Positions 1 to 8,997 are shown, numbered from the stretch's first letter. The stretch is DNA of 54,453 nt from Planctomycetes bacterium TMED75 (GCA_002171655.1 NHEC01000047.1:1-54453), one strand, 5' to 3'. The notes: a model not told the origin generated them from the letters alone. A program made the numbers and translations.

Positions 1-707
1 ATTTCGACGGCCCTGGTGATCGACTTGGAATGCCCTGCTGCGGCCGTACGCAAATCGCCCACGATTGGTGTCAGATCGACGGTCTCAAGTCCGTCTTCAC
101 CCGCCCAATGCCACGGTGCGACGCGACCGCGGGTCTCATGAAAAGGCGGAAGGCCGAAACCCACGATCTCCTGGAGGGTGTCGGTGATCGATTGCGCAGG
201 ACTTCCCTTCGAGAGTCCCTCGATCGAGTCCGCAAAGGTGCGGAGGGCTTCCTCGGAATCAAGTCGGTCGAAGATGCGACGAAGAATGCGTGCCTGAAGT
301 CCTCGTTCACGGTCGTCGTAGACGAGCTCCGCCGCGGTTCCCAGTCCGAGTTCCTGAGATCCGACGGTGGTCAATCGCGCCACGAAGCTGTCGATGGTGC
401 AGATCTGGAGCTCGGAGAGATGTCGCAGCAGCTCTCCGAGAACACGTTCCAATTCATCGGGCGCAAGCCGATCAAGTCCCAGGTCGGTTGCCAGCAAGCG
501 AGAATCCGCATCATCGAGCACCGCCTTCGCCACTCGCACGAGGACCCGCTGGCGAATTTCCGCAGCGGCGGCACGAGTGAAGGTCGTGGCCAGCAGAGTG
601 CGTGGATCCGCCCCCCGAAGTACCAGATCCAGGTAGCGGGAACTCAGTCGATGGGTCTTGCCGGTTCCGGCAGAGGCCAGGACGCGAGCATGAGGAGGGA
701 GGGTCAT
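1..707 (-). CDS. AddA-like UvrD-family helicase, N-terminal part (cut by window edge)
   Basis: Partial gene: only the first 235 codons lie in the window. The product begins MTLPPHARVLASAGTGKTH, giving a Walker A motif (ASAGTGKT, residues 11-18), followed by helicase motif Ia (TFTRAAAAEI, about 42-51) and the TIDSF segment near residue 104, where this family normally has T-I-H-S-F. This is the layout of superfamily 1 UvrD/RecB/AddA helicases. The start ATG overlaps the stop of the upstream AddB-like gene by four bases (ATGA, 704-707), so the two are translationally coupled, as expected for a two-subunit helicase-nuclease that processes double-strand breaks. The C-terminal nuclease domain expected of AddA is outside the window, so AddA versus a nuclease-free helicase cannot be decided here. 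Confidence 0.85.
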   Translation of the reverse strand, partial: MTLPPHARVLASAGTGKTHRLSSRYLDLVLRGADPRTLLATTFTRAAAAEIRQRVLVRVAKAVLDDADSRLLATDLGLDRLAPDELERVLGELLRHLSELQICTIDSFVARLTTVGSQELGLGTAAELVYDDRERGLQARILRRIFDRLDSEEALRTFADSIEGLSKGSPAQSITDTLQEIVGFGLPPFHETRGRVAPWHWAGEDGLETVDLTPIVGDLRTAAAGHSKSITRAVE

Positions 708-3514
708 TCGTCTGCCTCCTCGTCGAATCGGAATTCCAGAGCGCTTGATCGGAGGATGCGGTCGATGCCATCTGGCTCCCGGTTTCCGCCGGAGGTGCCC
801 TGCTGCGCATCGAACTCACCCTGCCGCATCTCAAGCACGATCTCGCGGGCTCGATCGACACCACTGGCCATGACCGATGCGTCCCACTTGTCCGCGGTGT
901 TGATCTCGAGTTTGGAAAGCTCCTTGGGGATGGCAAAGTAGCCAACCTCCACCAGGTCGTCGGGCTGTGCCTCGGTGAGCCGTATCAGGTAGTCGTACAA
1001 CGGAAGTTGCAGGTCCTTCCAGACTCCGCTTCTGTTTCTTTTCTTTCCGATGTTGGCGGCATTGGTGGATGTCTTGTAGTCCAGGACCCGCCACCGACCG
1101 TCCTCATGGCGGTCGATCCGATCGACACGACCAACGATCTTCACCGGTGCTCCGTCAGGGACATCAAGCCTCGCGGTGAGGGTGCTTTCGACTGCGTGGC
1201 ACCGCCAGCCTTCGGCGGCGATGCTCGCCTGAACCAAAGCGAACCGACGGAATCTACGCAGGAGCATCCGGGTCTGAAGTTCGATGGTGGGCAAGCACGG
1301 CTCACCGTAGTCCTTGCGCACCTGGTCACGAAGGTGTTGCTCGAGGAATTGCGCGATGACCGAGGCGTCCGTGGCGTCACACACTTCGCTTTCACCGAAG
1401 GATTCCAGCACCTCGTGAGCGAGGGTGCCGAAGGAACGCGGATCCAGCTCTAGAGGATCGGGCTCGACGGTCTTCAGTCTCAATTGACGCTCCAACCAGA
1501 AACGTCGGGGCGATCGGATCCAGGATTCGAATTCAGTCACCGAAAGCGTGTCGATCTCGAGTCCCGATGGAGGATCTGGCGCAGAAAACGACTCAACACC
1601 AGCCGGTCGGGGCATGCCGGTCAGGAGATGAGCGGGTCGGGAGAACGGCTGGGTGTCCATCGTCCGCAGGACTCGGTGTGCTCCCTCCTCACCACCAGGG
1701 CCGAGGTAGAGGCGACTGGGGACCACCGGTTCACCCCGAAGGTCATATCGGCTGGCGATCACGTCGAGGTGGTTTGTCCGAGCCGCGAGAGCATGGATTG
1801 CGTGCGAATCTCGAGCTCTCCGAAACGATTCGCACGGCAGACCCAGGTGCTCCCGGAGTGAATCGGGAAGCCAGGCATCCACACTGGGCGGGCCGAGCTC
1901 GCCAGCCTCGTTGAACCCGACGAGGATGATGCGCTGGGCCGGATCCTGACGGACATCAAGCCAACCGACCATTTCGATGACTGCCTGGCCGGGGTTGATC
2001 GGCTGACCCACCTGAGTCTGTCTGGACAACTGCTGATGCATGAGTTCGAGCAGGACGGGCAGTTCGAACGCGGGGACGCGCTGGTCCGAGGTCAGTGCCT
2101 CAAAAATCGATTCAGCGTGCTTCCAGAAAGCCTCGAGTTCGTCGGCGTACGACGACAAGCCGTCGAACTGCTCGAAGACCGAACGCAGAACCTCTCCCTG
2201 GTGGGACACAGTGGTGGCGGTGCGGAGTGGATGCAGAAGCACCTCGGATTCCTCGAACAATTGCCTCAGGATTGATGGTGGTGGATCCCCTCCACCAGGC
2301 ATGGGGTTGGTCGTGAACTCATCAAGAGTCCCCCCCACCCGTTTCTGAGACCAGGCGTCCAGAGTCAAAAGCGCATCCCTTGACGGCAGATCGCCCAGCC
2401 GGTTCGAAAGCAGTTGTTCCCACATGGGGAGGCGAAGCAGAGCGGAAAACTCCGTGAGAGATGGTTCCGTGAGGTATCGCCCCAACAGTGCAAGCAACCT
2501 GACCGGCTGGCTTCGTGACAACGAGATGCCAACGGATGCTCGAAGCGGCACTCCACTGCGACGCCCGGTCCGCTCCAGCAGCTCTCCATATCGTTCGTCA
2601 CAGAGACCCACGGTGAGTTGATCACCCCGCAGTGTTCCATCGGAATCCGCCGAATGCTCAAGCAGTTCGAGCAGTGATTCCCCCGCATCCACCGGCCGTT
2701 CGACCAGTCGCATCGACTCTTTCGGAAGAGGTGAAGGCAATTCACACCAGATCTCCGGAAGCGGGCGACCAAACTCATCGAAGTCGCTGCTTCGTGATTG
2801 AGGAGCGTCCACCAGCAGATGAGCGCGGTCCCCGAGTACACGAAGCACGCCCATCGTCAGTGGCCCCGGATCAGTGACTCCCAGGACGAAGAGTTTCTGA
2901 GGCGCCCCCTCATCCAGTTGTTCGGAATCGATCATCGATCGGTGGAGTGCGGTGCGTTCCACCCAGCCATGCATTTCAAGTTCTCGATGCGCGCTCGCGC
3001 GCAAAGCCGAGAGTGCGCGCCAGCGTTCCGGAGCACCGACTCCCTCGGAGGCGCTGGGTACCTCGGCAGGATCGATGCCGGTCGCATCCAATTGCTCGCA
3101 CAGCTCCCGATAGCGACGAACTCCCGAGAGCAGATCCACGGAGGACATCGAACCCGGGTTGGGATCAAGCAAACGCTTGGCGTCCTGCCCGAGTCGACGG
3201 AATGCAACCAGCCAGTGCAGCAGCGCGGTGGATTCCTCGACGACTTCGAGCGAGCCGTCGGACGGAAAGAAACACTCCACCAGACTTGAGGGCGTGAGCA
3301 CCGGTGGGGCCAAGAGTGCTCCCGGTCCGAGCATGCGCTGCTGGGCGTGCACGAGCTCACGCTGGAAGAGGCGACGCAAGCGACGACCGGAGACCAGCAC
3401 GGCACATCGCCCCCGCGGGTCGCAGGCCTTCAAATGGTCCACCACCTGTTCAGCAGCCACCCCAATCGGTTGGCGATTCCAGTCCAGCATGTCGAGCGTG
3501 GGTCGATTTGGCAT
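704..3514 (-). CDS. AddB-like PD-(D/E)XK nuclease/inactivated helicase
   Basis: About 936 residues from the ATG at 3514; a TTG four codons upstream (3526) is also possible and neither has a clear Shine-Dalgarno. The C-terminal third carries a RecB-type nuclease: LAHEVLE near residue 699 (His), VGRVDRID, then VLDYKTS near 812 (catalytic Asp and Lys), then LQLPLYDYL near 838 (QxxxY motif). The N-terminal two thirds look like the decayed helicase of AddB; no intact Walker A is visible. No Cys cluster typical of iron-sulfur AddB proteins is obvious. It is the first gene of a coupled pair with the AddA-like helicase, consistent with recombinational repair of double-strand breaks. Family membership is strong, exact subtype is inferred. 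Confidence 0.85.
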   Translation of the reverse strand: MPNRPTLDMLDWNRQPIGVAAEQVVDHLKACDPRGRCAVLVSGRRLRRLFQRELVHAQQRMLGPGALLAPPVLTPSSLVECFFPSDGSLEVVEESTALLHWLVAFRRLGQDAKRLLDPNPGSMSSVDLLSGVRRYRELCEQLDATGIDPAEVPSASEGVGAPERWRALSALRASAHRELEMHGWVERTALHRSMIDSEQLDEGAPQKLFVLGVTDPGPLTMGVLRVLGDRAHLLVDAPQSRSSDFDEFGRPLPEIWCELPSPLPKESMRLVERPVDAGESLLELLEHSADSDGTLRGDQLTVGLCDERYGELLERTGRRSGVPLRASVGISLSRSQPVRLLALLGRYLTEPSLTEFSALLRLPMWEQLLSNRLGDLPSRDALLTLDAWSQKRVGGTLDEFTTNPMPGGGDPPPSILRQLFEESEVLLHPLRTATTVSHQGEVLRSVFEQFDGLSSYADELEAFWKHAESIFEALTSDQRVPAFELPVLLELMHQQLSRQTQVGQPINPGQAVIEMVGWLDVRQDPAQRIILVGFNEAGELGPPSVDAWLPDSLREHLGLPCESFRRARDSHAIHALAARTNHLDVIASRYDLRGEPVVPSRLYLGPGGEEGAHRVLRTMDTQPFSRPAHLLTGMPRPAGVESFSAPDPPSGLEIDTLSVTEFESWIRSPRRFWLERQLRLKTVEPDPLELDPRSFGTLAHEVLESFGESEVCDATDASVIAQFLEQHLRDQVRKDYGEPCLPTIELQTRMLLRRFRRFALVQASIAAEGWRCHAVESTLTARLDVPDGAPVKIVGRVDRIDRHEDGRWRVLDYKTSTNAANIGKKRNRSGVWKDLQLPLYDYLIRLTEAQPDDLVEVGYFAIPKELSKLEINTADKWDASVMASGVDRAREIVLEMRQGEFDAQQGTSGGNREPDGIDRILRSSALEFRFDEEADE

Positions 3515-3879
3515 GGTCTGATTCAACAGGTGAGAGACGAAAAACCGGACGGCAAGCCAGAACCTACTGGCTCACGGAGTTCATCTGACTGAAATGAGGT
3601 GGAATTCCCCAGGATCCGGACTCAAGGTAGACCCTGCCTTGCTGCAGAAAAGACCTGAACCACTGCACTTGAGCGCGAAGTCATGGCCAGGTATGGACTT
3701 CACTGCATGGCCCTGGCACCCCTCGCGCAGCAGGACGCAGGAAGGTACACCCCAATGAAGGCAGATCAGGCCACCCAGAAGCAATTGACTATTTATCACA
3801 GTATTCCAGACAAAATGCGCCGTAGCACGGGACCCTCAGGGGTTTGAGAGTCATCCCGATAAAAGGGGTCAACAAGTTC
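3515..3879. other. Intergenic stretch without a supported gene
   Basis: Between the start of the AddB-like gene and the predicted small RNA promoter I see no coding region with a recognisable product, start site or family resemblance. It should hold the promoter of the AddB/AddA pair on the minus strand, but no convincing -35/-10 pair stood out. Confidence 0.4.
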
Positions 3880-3907
3880 TTGCGACTTAGACTGCCTTTG
3901 GTACGTT
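3880..3907 (+). promoter_or_regulatory. Candidate sigma-70 promoter for small RNA
   Basis: TTGCGA (3880-3885) and TACGTT (3902-3907) are separated by 16 bases, a passable sigma-70 promoter. Transcription would start near 3914, just upstream of a run of hairpins that ends in an intrinsic terminator. The match is imperfect (4/6 in each box), so this is inference supported mainly by the terminator downstream. Confidence 0.3.
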
Positions 3908-3913
3908 AGAAAG

Positions 3914-4009
3914 TAAGCGAGCACAAACTCGTGTCGGGCTCCCGGGTAAAACCGGTAGAGGCCGAACTCTGATCGGGCCGGCAGTGGGGGCTGGCCCGAT
4001 CCTTTTTTT
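3914..4009 (+). ncRNA. Predicted small structured RNA ending in an intrinsic terminator
   Basis: About 95 nt. Three hairpins follow one another: CGAG/CTCG (3918-3931), a longer interrupted stem built from TCGG...CCGG paired with CCGG...CCGA (3934-3965) with a GTAAAA loop, and a perfect terminator stem (3971-4001) followed by seven T. No + strand gene ends nearby: the flanking genes are both on the minus strand, and the terminator has no T tract in the other direction. That leaves an independent + strand transcript as the simplest explanation. It does not show the signatures I know for 4.5S RNA, tmRNA or RNase P RNA; 6S RNA cannot be ruled out. It would be antisense to the 3' flank of the 4093-4809 gene's transcript. 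Confidence 0.4.
3971..4009 (+). terminator. Orphan rho-independent terminator
   Basis: GATCGGGCC (3971-3979) and GGCCCGATC (3993-4001) form a perfect 9-bp stem, extendable inward by a G-U and a G-C pair, followed by seven T at 4003-4009 and a second T7 run at 4017-4023. The T tract defines the + strand as the terminated direction. No protein gene on that strand ends upstream. Confidence 0.75.
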
Positions 4010-4092
4010 GCCAGCGTTTTTTTGATCACCGCCTCGAGAACACGGTCCGGTGGGGTGTGTTTCGAAGCCATCAAACCACGAGAACCGAAGCC

Positions 4093-4809
4093 TCAACGAG
4101 TGGTCTGAAAGACCAGGACCAGTGCGCCATCGTCTGTCTGGACCTCCAGGAGGTCGACCGTACGACCATCACCCAGAAAGAACCCCGCTGGCAGACTGAC
4201 GCCGGAAGTGGAAGTCTCCTCAAATTCGGCTTTGGCGGGAATCCGCTGGGAAGCTTCTGACCCGGCGAGGGCGCTGCTCATCTGGTCGAGGTCGATGGCC
4301 GACGCCGTCCAACCGAACAAGGCGCGTGGCAGGGGCAGGAGACCGAGCGCGCAACCATGGGCCGGATGTATGCGGGTGCGCCGAGCCTCGACCACGGGGG
4401 TGAAGGCGAAGATCAAGGAACGGGTCATCAACTGGATACGCCCTTGCTCCAGGTTCGCCTGAAGTAAGGGCTGAGCCGCTACCGCATCCACACCGTCAAA
4501 GTGAGCAACCCAGTCAGGGAACCGGGCCCAGAGCCAGGCGTTGAGGTCCTGCTCCCGAACTCGTATCCCCCAGGGTTCTGCGGAGGGGCGAACGCGGGTG
4601 AACTCCGCGGTGAAGGCGCGCTCGAAACTACGTGCACGAGCATCGATCTGCTCACTGGACTCCAGGGGGGGTGCAAACGTCGAATTGGGAAGTACCGCCA
4701 ACACGATCAGGCTGCAGAAACCCACCAGCAGCAAACAAATCAGGATGAGAGGGATACCTCGCGTCAAGCGCAGGCCCTCCCGGGCAGGAGGGTTGGTCTC
4801 GCCGGTCAT
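4093..4809 (-). CDS. Membrane-anchored protein of unknown function, coupled to ketosynthase pair
   Basis: 238 residues. One N-terminal membrane segment (LILICLLLVGFCSLIVLAVL, about 20-39) is followed by an extracytoplasmic domain. The segment REQDLNAWLWARFPDW (about 85-100) resembles the 'LNAxL' element of YpmS/DUF2140-like exported proteins, but the similarity is weak and I do not assign a family. The ATG at 4809 overlaps the stop of the ketosynthase gene by four bases (ATGA), so it is expressed with the two ketosynthases and probably acts in the same lipid or polyketide process at the membrane. It is the last gene of this unit. Confidence 0.65.
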   Translation of the reverse strand: MTGETNPPAREGLRLTRGIPLILICLLLVGFCSLIVLAVLPNSTFAPPLESSEQIDARARSFERAFTAEFTRVRPSAEPWGIRVREQDLNAWLWARFPDWVAHFDGVDAVAAQPLLQANLEQGRIQLMTRSLIFAFTPVVEARRTRIHPAHGCALGLLPLPRALFGWTASAIDLDQMSSALAGSEASQRIPAKAEFEETSTSGVSLPAGFFLGDGRTVDLLEVQTDDGALVLVFQTTR

Positions 4810-6125
4810 TCGGAATATCTCGTCACGATCAACGTGTCGTTCTGACCACCAAAGCCAAAATTGTTCGAGAGGCAGGTATGCACGTCCGCCTTGCGGGAGG
4901 CATTGGGAACGTAATCAAGATCCAGACCGTCGTCCGGAGTGTGCAGGTTGCGCGTGGGAGGAAGCTCTCCATTGCGAATCGCGAGGATGCAGGTGATCAA
5001 TTCGACCGCACCAGCCGCAGCGATCAGGTGCCCCATCATGCTCTTGATGGAGCTCATTGGAATTCGCGGGGCGAGTTCGCCAAAGACACGCTTGATCGCA
5101 CGGGTCTCGATCGAGTCGTTCTCCTGGGTTCCGGTTCCGTGCGCGCTCACGTAGTCGATCGGCAGGGCTCCAGAGGAGGCATCCAGGGGGTCGATTCCGG
5201 CCTGAGACAAAGCCATGTTCATGGCCGCTGCGGCCCCACGTCCATCAGGCTGGATGTCGGTGATGCGAAAAGCATCACAACTGGACCCGTAGCCGATGAT
5301 TTCCGCGAGCGGAACGGCTCCACGAGCGAGCGCGTGGTCCAGGCGTTCGAGGGTGACGATGCCGGAGCCTTCACCCATCACGAACCCCCCCCGAGTCCGA
5401 TCAAAGGGCCGAGACGCTTCTGCGGGATCTCCATCGTGGGTGCTCAGAGCGGTAAGACGATTGAAGCCGGTGACACCCAGGGGGTGAATCATGGTGTGGG
5501 TTCCACCGGAGATCATCACGTCCGCTTCCCCACGACGAATGATGTCGCAGGCTTCACCAATGGCTTGGGTGCTCGCAGCACACGCGGTCAGACAGTTAAA
5601 CGCGGGGCCAGTGACCTCGAACTCCCGTGCCAGATGGGCGATCGGCATGTTGGGTTCCTGTTCGATCTCGCGGTGATCGTTCATCAGCTTGAGGGCGCTG
5701 GCGATCCAGCGTGCACCATCCACCGCGCGGGCCTCTGGATTCCACGCAGACAGGTTGGTCTTCAGATAGTTCTTGGTGTCGAGTACCCCTTCACCAGCCC
5801 CGAGATAGAGGCCGACCCGGGCTCGGTCAAGATTCTGATGGTCATCCAGTCGGGATTGCTGCCATGCCTGCCGAGCCGCTCCGAGAGCGAAGCGCGTGTT
5901 CAATCCAGCCGTGGCGTGGATCGCAGGATCCCGGACGAATTGTGCAAAGTCATAGTCCTTGACTTCAGCCGCGAAAGTCGTCGGGAAAGTTGATGCATCA
6001 AAGCGAGTGATCGGAGCCATTCCGCTCCCGGCAGAGACCAGGTGGGACCAGACCTCCTCGAGAGAGCAACCCAGAGGGGTGATCCAGCCCATTCCAGTCA
6101 CGACGACTCGGGGTGAGGTACTCAC
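4806..6125 (-). CDS. Beta-ketoacyl-ACP synthase II (FabF-like, active KS-alpha)
   Basis: 439 residues from the GTG at 6125, which overlaps the upstream stop as GTGA and gives the standard N-terminus (MSTSPRVVVTGMGWITPLG); an ATG at 6146 would add seven residues that do not fit the family. All ketosynthase catalytic residues are present: Cys in TACAAST (about 181), His in SAHGTGT (about 327), Lys and His in SIKSMMGH (about 360 and 365). It condenses malonyl-ACP with an acyl-ACP. Directly upstream and coupled lies a second ketosynthase that has lost its active site, so this gene is better read as the KS-alpha partner of a heterodimer than as the primary FabF of fatty acid synthesis. No acyl carrier protein gene is adjacent. 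Confidence 0.92.
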   Translation of the reverse strand: MSTSPRVVVTGMGWITPLGCSLEEVWSHLVSAGSGMAPITRFDASTFPTTFAAEVKDYDFAQFVRDPAIHATAGLNTRFALGAARQAWQQSRLDDHQNLDRARVGLYLGAGEGVLDTKNYLKTNLSAWNPEARAVDGARWIASALKLMNDHREIEQEPNMPIAHLAREFEVTGPAFNCLTACAASTQAIGEACDIIRRGEADVMISGGTHTMIHPLGVTGFNRLTALSTHDGDPAEASRPFDRTRGGFVMGEGSGIVTLERLDHALARGAVPLAEIIGYGSSCDAFRITDIQPDGRGAAAAMNMALSQAGIDPLDASSGALPIDYVSAHGTGTQENDSIETRAIKRVFGELAPRIPMSSIKSMMGHLIAAAGAVELITCILAIRNGELPPTRNLHTPDDGLDLDYVPNASRKADVHTCLSNNFGFGGQNDTLIVTRYSE

Positions 6126-7498
6126 TGTCCTTCGCCTCCCTTCCATCGTTCAACCAGCACTGCGACGTTCTGTCCTCCGAGGCTGGTGGTGAAGACCAGC
6201 ACCTTGTTCAACTCCGCGGGACGGGAGGAACAGGGTCCGGAGTCCAACCCGTGGGAACCCGACTGAGTGACCCCGATGCGTGCCGGGAGGACCTGTTCAC
6301 GAAGGCACTGTGCGGCGACGGCAACGGCGATCGCACCGAGACCTGCCCCACACAGTCCGATGTAGGGGATCAGCGTGATCAGGGGGATCTGATCCGCACG
6401 TTCGCCAAAGACCGACTTGATCGCCTGTGCGTCCACCCGGTCCATCTCGGGAATGCCAGAACCCAGCGGCAGGATCGCGTCCACCTCCTCGGGCGCACAG
6501 CCGCCCGAGGCAAGTGCGCCGTTGATCGCCGAGACGACCGACTGATCCTGCTCGTCGTAGATCAAACCCATCGAATCGACGGCCATTGCCTGACTGGCAC
6601 CGAAACCGGAAAACTCCGCAATCGGCTGGATGCCACGCTCAAGCGCGCACTCCATTGCCTCGAGGACCAGAATTCCGCCGCCCTCACCCAGCACCCCCCC
6701 ACCGGCATCCGCGGCAAAGGGGCGAACGATGCCGGCAGGATCATCGGCTTGCTCGGCTTCACACAGACGCCCGGCGAACTGCTGTCGCAGAATACCCATC
6801 GGGTTGATCTTGCTCTCAGCACCCCCACTGAGACAGAGATCCGCATGCCCTCGCGTGATGACCCTTCGTGATTCACCCAGACTCAGCCCGCTGGAGGCTT
6901 CGGCACAGGTGATGGTGTTGGAGGGTCCCTGGCAGTCATGGATGATCGTCACATGGCAGGCGAGCATGTTGGGCAGGTACTTCAACAACCAGAGCGGAGT
7001 CAGGTTGCCCATCCCGGTACGACCCCATTCGTTGATATCGAACTCCCCCTCGGCATCCGTACTGGTTGCCGTAGCAAGTGTGAGTTCATCGACATCTGCG
7101 GCAATCAGGCCCGCTCCGATGTGGCACCCGGTTCGCGACGGCTCGTACGTGGATGAGTCATCTCCATCACTGGCTCTGGTCACCAGTTCGGCATCAGCCA
7201 CCGCCTGCGCCGCAGCACCGACGGCCAGCTCGGTGTCGCGCGCCATCACCTTCGTGGCCTTGCGGTAGGTCTTGGGGACGATCTTGCGCACGTCGAACTG
7301 ATCGCGTGGAAGGACTCCGGCAAACGGACTGGCGAAACCACTTGCATCAAAGTGATCGATGAGTCGGATTCCAGTGCGCCCTTCGAGCATGGCTTCCCAC
7401 AGTGGTTCGATCCCGAGTCCGAAGCAGGAGATCGGGCCGAGACCTGTGATCAGTACTCGACGCGGCGATTGATGAGGTTGGTCTGCACGTGTCGTCAT
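6122..7498 (-). CDS. Catalytically inactive ketosynthase (chain-length-factor / KS-beta-like)
   Basis: 458 residues with the full thiolase-fold ketosynthase length. Aligned by eye with its neighbour, the nucleophile position is Glu (TCAEASSG, about residue 199, where the partner has TACAAST), the first catalytic His is Leu (LPLGSG, about 344), and the Lys and second His of the SIKSMMGH segment are replaced in LIPYIGLCG (about 380). A Cys lies two residues before the nucleophile position, so the register matters; the conserved spacing to the following Gly supports Glu at the site. Loss of all catalytic residues with the fold kept is the mark of KS-beta/chain-length factors, which normally have Gln there. 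It is first in a coupled unit with the active ketosynthase, matching heterodimer formation. Confidence 0.8.
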   Translation of the reverse strand: MTTRADQPHQSPRRVLITGLGPISCFGLGIEPLWEAMLEGRTGIRLIDHFDASGFASPFAGVLPRDQFDVRKIVPKTYRKATKVMARDTELAVGAAAQAVADAELVTRASDGDDSSTYEPSRTGCHIGAGLIAADVDELTLATATSTDAEGEFDINEWGRTGMGNLTPLWLLKYLPNMLACHVTIIHDCQGPSNTITCAEASSGLSLGESRRVITRGHADLCLSGGAESKINPMGILRQQFAGRLCEAEQADDPAGIVRPFAADAGGGVLGEGGGILVLEAMECALERGIQPIAEFSGFGASQAMAVDSMGLIYDEQDQSVVSAINGALASGGCAPEEVDAILPLGSGIPEMDRVDAQAIKSVFGERADQIPLITLIPYIGLCGAGLGAIAVAVAAQCLREQVLPARIGVTQSGSHGLDSGPCSSRPAELNKVLVFTTSLGGQNVAVLVERWKGGEGQ

Positions 7499-7581
7499 CG
7501 GAGCGGAATAGTACCCATGGAGGGGAGGTCGTGCTGAAATCAGCGGGGCGACCTGGCCAAAGGAGGGTGCCAGGGAGGGGC

Positions 7582-8997
7582 TCAGGCCTTTCCGCGGGCC
7601 ATGCGCCCCGCGATCAGCATCGCCATTTCAAGACTTTGTTCGTAATTGAGCCGTGGATCGACGTGAGAGCGATAGGACGTGGCCAGATCATCGTCTTCGA
7701 GGCCTCGGGCCCCCCCCGTGCACTCGGTGACCTGATCTCCGGTGAGTTCGAAGTGCACCCCACCGAGGATCGTCCCCGCTCGCTGATGAATTTCAAAGGA
7801 CTGTTCCAGTTCGGCCAGAATGTGCCCGAACTTGCGAGTCTTCACCTGACGTCCGGCACCCGGCCCCTTCATCATCTTCACGGTTTCGGTGTTGCCATGC
7901 ATGGGATCGCACGAAAAGAGCAGAGTGCGCCCGGTGTCCTTGATTCGGTCGATCAAGGCGGGCAGGTAGGTTGAGACATTGGAAGCCCCAAATCGGTGAA
8001 TCAAGGTGATCCGCCCCGGCTGGTCATCCGGATCCAGGATGTCGAGGACCTTGACCAGCTTGTCGAGATCCGAGGAAGGACCCACCTTGAGGCCCAGTGG
8101 GTTGCGGATGCCCCTGAGGTACTCCACATGCCCTCCGTCGGGCTCTGCGGTACGAACCCCCAACCACGGCATGTGGGTCCCGAGGTTCCACCAGCCGGTC
8201 CTTCGCGGAACCGAGCGAGTCATAGCCGATTCATGGAGCAGCAACAGCGCCTCGTGGCTGGTGAAGAAGTCCACGCGATTGATCTGCCCGGCCTGCGCCC
8301 CCACCACGGTCTCCATGAACCGGAGGGAATCTCCGATGGACTCCACCATCCGTTCGTACTCGGCCCGAAGCGGCGAATGCTCTACGAATTCGAGATTCCA
8401 ATACTCGGGATGGTGGAGGTCAGCGAAACCACCATCGATCAAAGCACGAATGAAATTCAGAGTCAGTGCGGAATACTCATGACCTCGAAGCAGGCGCTCG
8501 GGGTCGGGAACGCGGTGTTCGGGCGTGAATTCGGGACGATTGACGTTGTCCCCTCGATACGAAGGAAGGGTCACTCCGTCGCGAACCTCGTCATTGGCGG
8601 AACGTGGTTTGGCGTACTGCCCGGCAAAGCGCCCCACTCGGGTGATGCGGCGACCCCCGCCATGCACCAGCACCAGGCTCATCTGGAGGAGGATCTTCAG
8701 CTTGGAGGTGATGAAGTCGGGATTGCATTCATCGAATCGTTCCGCGCAGTCGCCGCCCTGGAGCAGGAATCGATTACCCAGAGCGGCTTCGGCCAACTGA
8801 TCTCGAAGGGTCTCGATTTCCCAGGACGTGACCAGTGGGGGCAGGCTGGCCAGATGTTCGAAGACCTCTTCCACCCGCTGACGATCAGGATAAGAGGGTT
8901 GTTGGAGAGTCTCCCGTTCGCGCCAGGAAAGACGGTGCCAATCCGACGGGGCATTGGCCAAGGAATCCTCTGAAGTTGGTCGAGCTGGCTGATCCAC
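7582..8997 (-). CDS. 3-deoxy-7-phosphoheptulonate synthase, class II (plant type)
   Basis: About 471 residues; first step of the shikimate pathway, joining phosphoenolpyruvate and erythrose 4-phosphate. Class II signatures are visible: the N-terminal SDWHRLSW...QQPSYPD stretch, QGGDCAERF (metal-binding Cys), RVGRFAGQYAKPRS, HMPWLGVRT, GLKVGPSS, and the C-terminal DPMHGNTE and GGVHFELTG motifs. The start is taken at the GTG 8997, preceded by GGAG at good spacing; a TTG at 8961 also has a GAGG before it. An ATG further upstream (9114) is in frame but the extra residues are translation of tRNA-Leu and must not be included. The gene follows the tRNA on the same strand with about 40 nt between. 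Confidence 0.93.
   Translation of the reverse strand: MDQPARPTSEDSLANAPSDWHRLSWRERETLQQPSYPDRQRVEEVFEHLASLPPLVTSWEIETLRDQLAEAALGNRFLLQGGDCAERFDECNPDFITSKLKILLQMSLVLVHGGGRRITRVGRFAGQYAKPRSANDEVRDGVTLPSYRGDNVNRPEFTPEHRVPDPERLLRGHEYSALTLNFIRALIDGGFADLHHPEYWNLEFVEHSPLRAEYERMVESIGDSLRFMETVVGAQAGQINRVDFFTSHEALLLLHESAMTRSVPRRTGWWNLGTHMPWLGVRTAEPDGGHVEYLRGIRNPLGLKVGPSSDLDKLVKVLDILDPDDQPGRITLIHRFGASNVSTYLPALIDRIKDTGRTLLFSCDPMHGNTETVKMMKGPGAGRQVKTRKFGHILAELEQSFEIHQRAGTILGGVHFELTGDQVTECTGGARGLEDDDLATSYRSHVDPRLNYEQSLEMAMLIAGRMARGKA

Noticed and set aside
3914-4009. Small RNA as 4.5S, tmRNA or RNase P RNA
   Set aside because: The conserved core words of these RNAs are missing and the length does not fit tmRNA or RNase P.
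3796-4074. 92-residue open frame on the minus strand behind the ketosynthase operon
   Set aside because: No family resemblance or ribosome site, and it lies across the orphan terminator and small RNA on the other strand; most likely chance, though a small gene cannot be ruled out.
4878-5993. 371-codon + strand open frame inside the ketosynthase gene
   Set aside because: Antisense shadow of a clearly recognisable FabF; long opposite frames are common in GC-rich genes.
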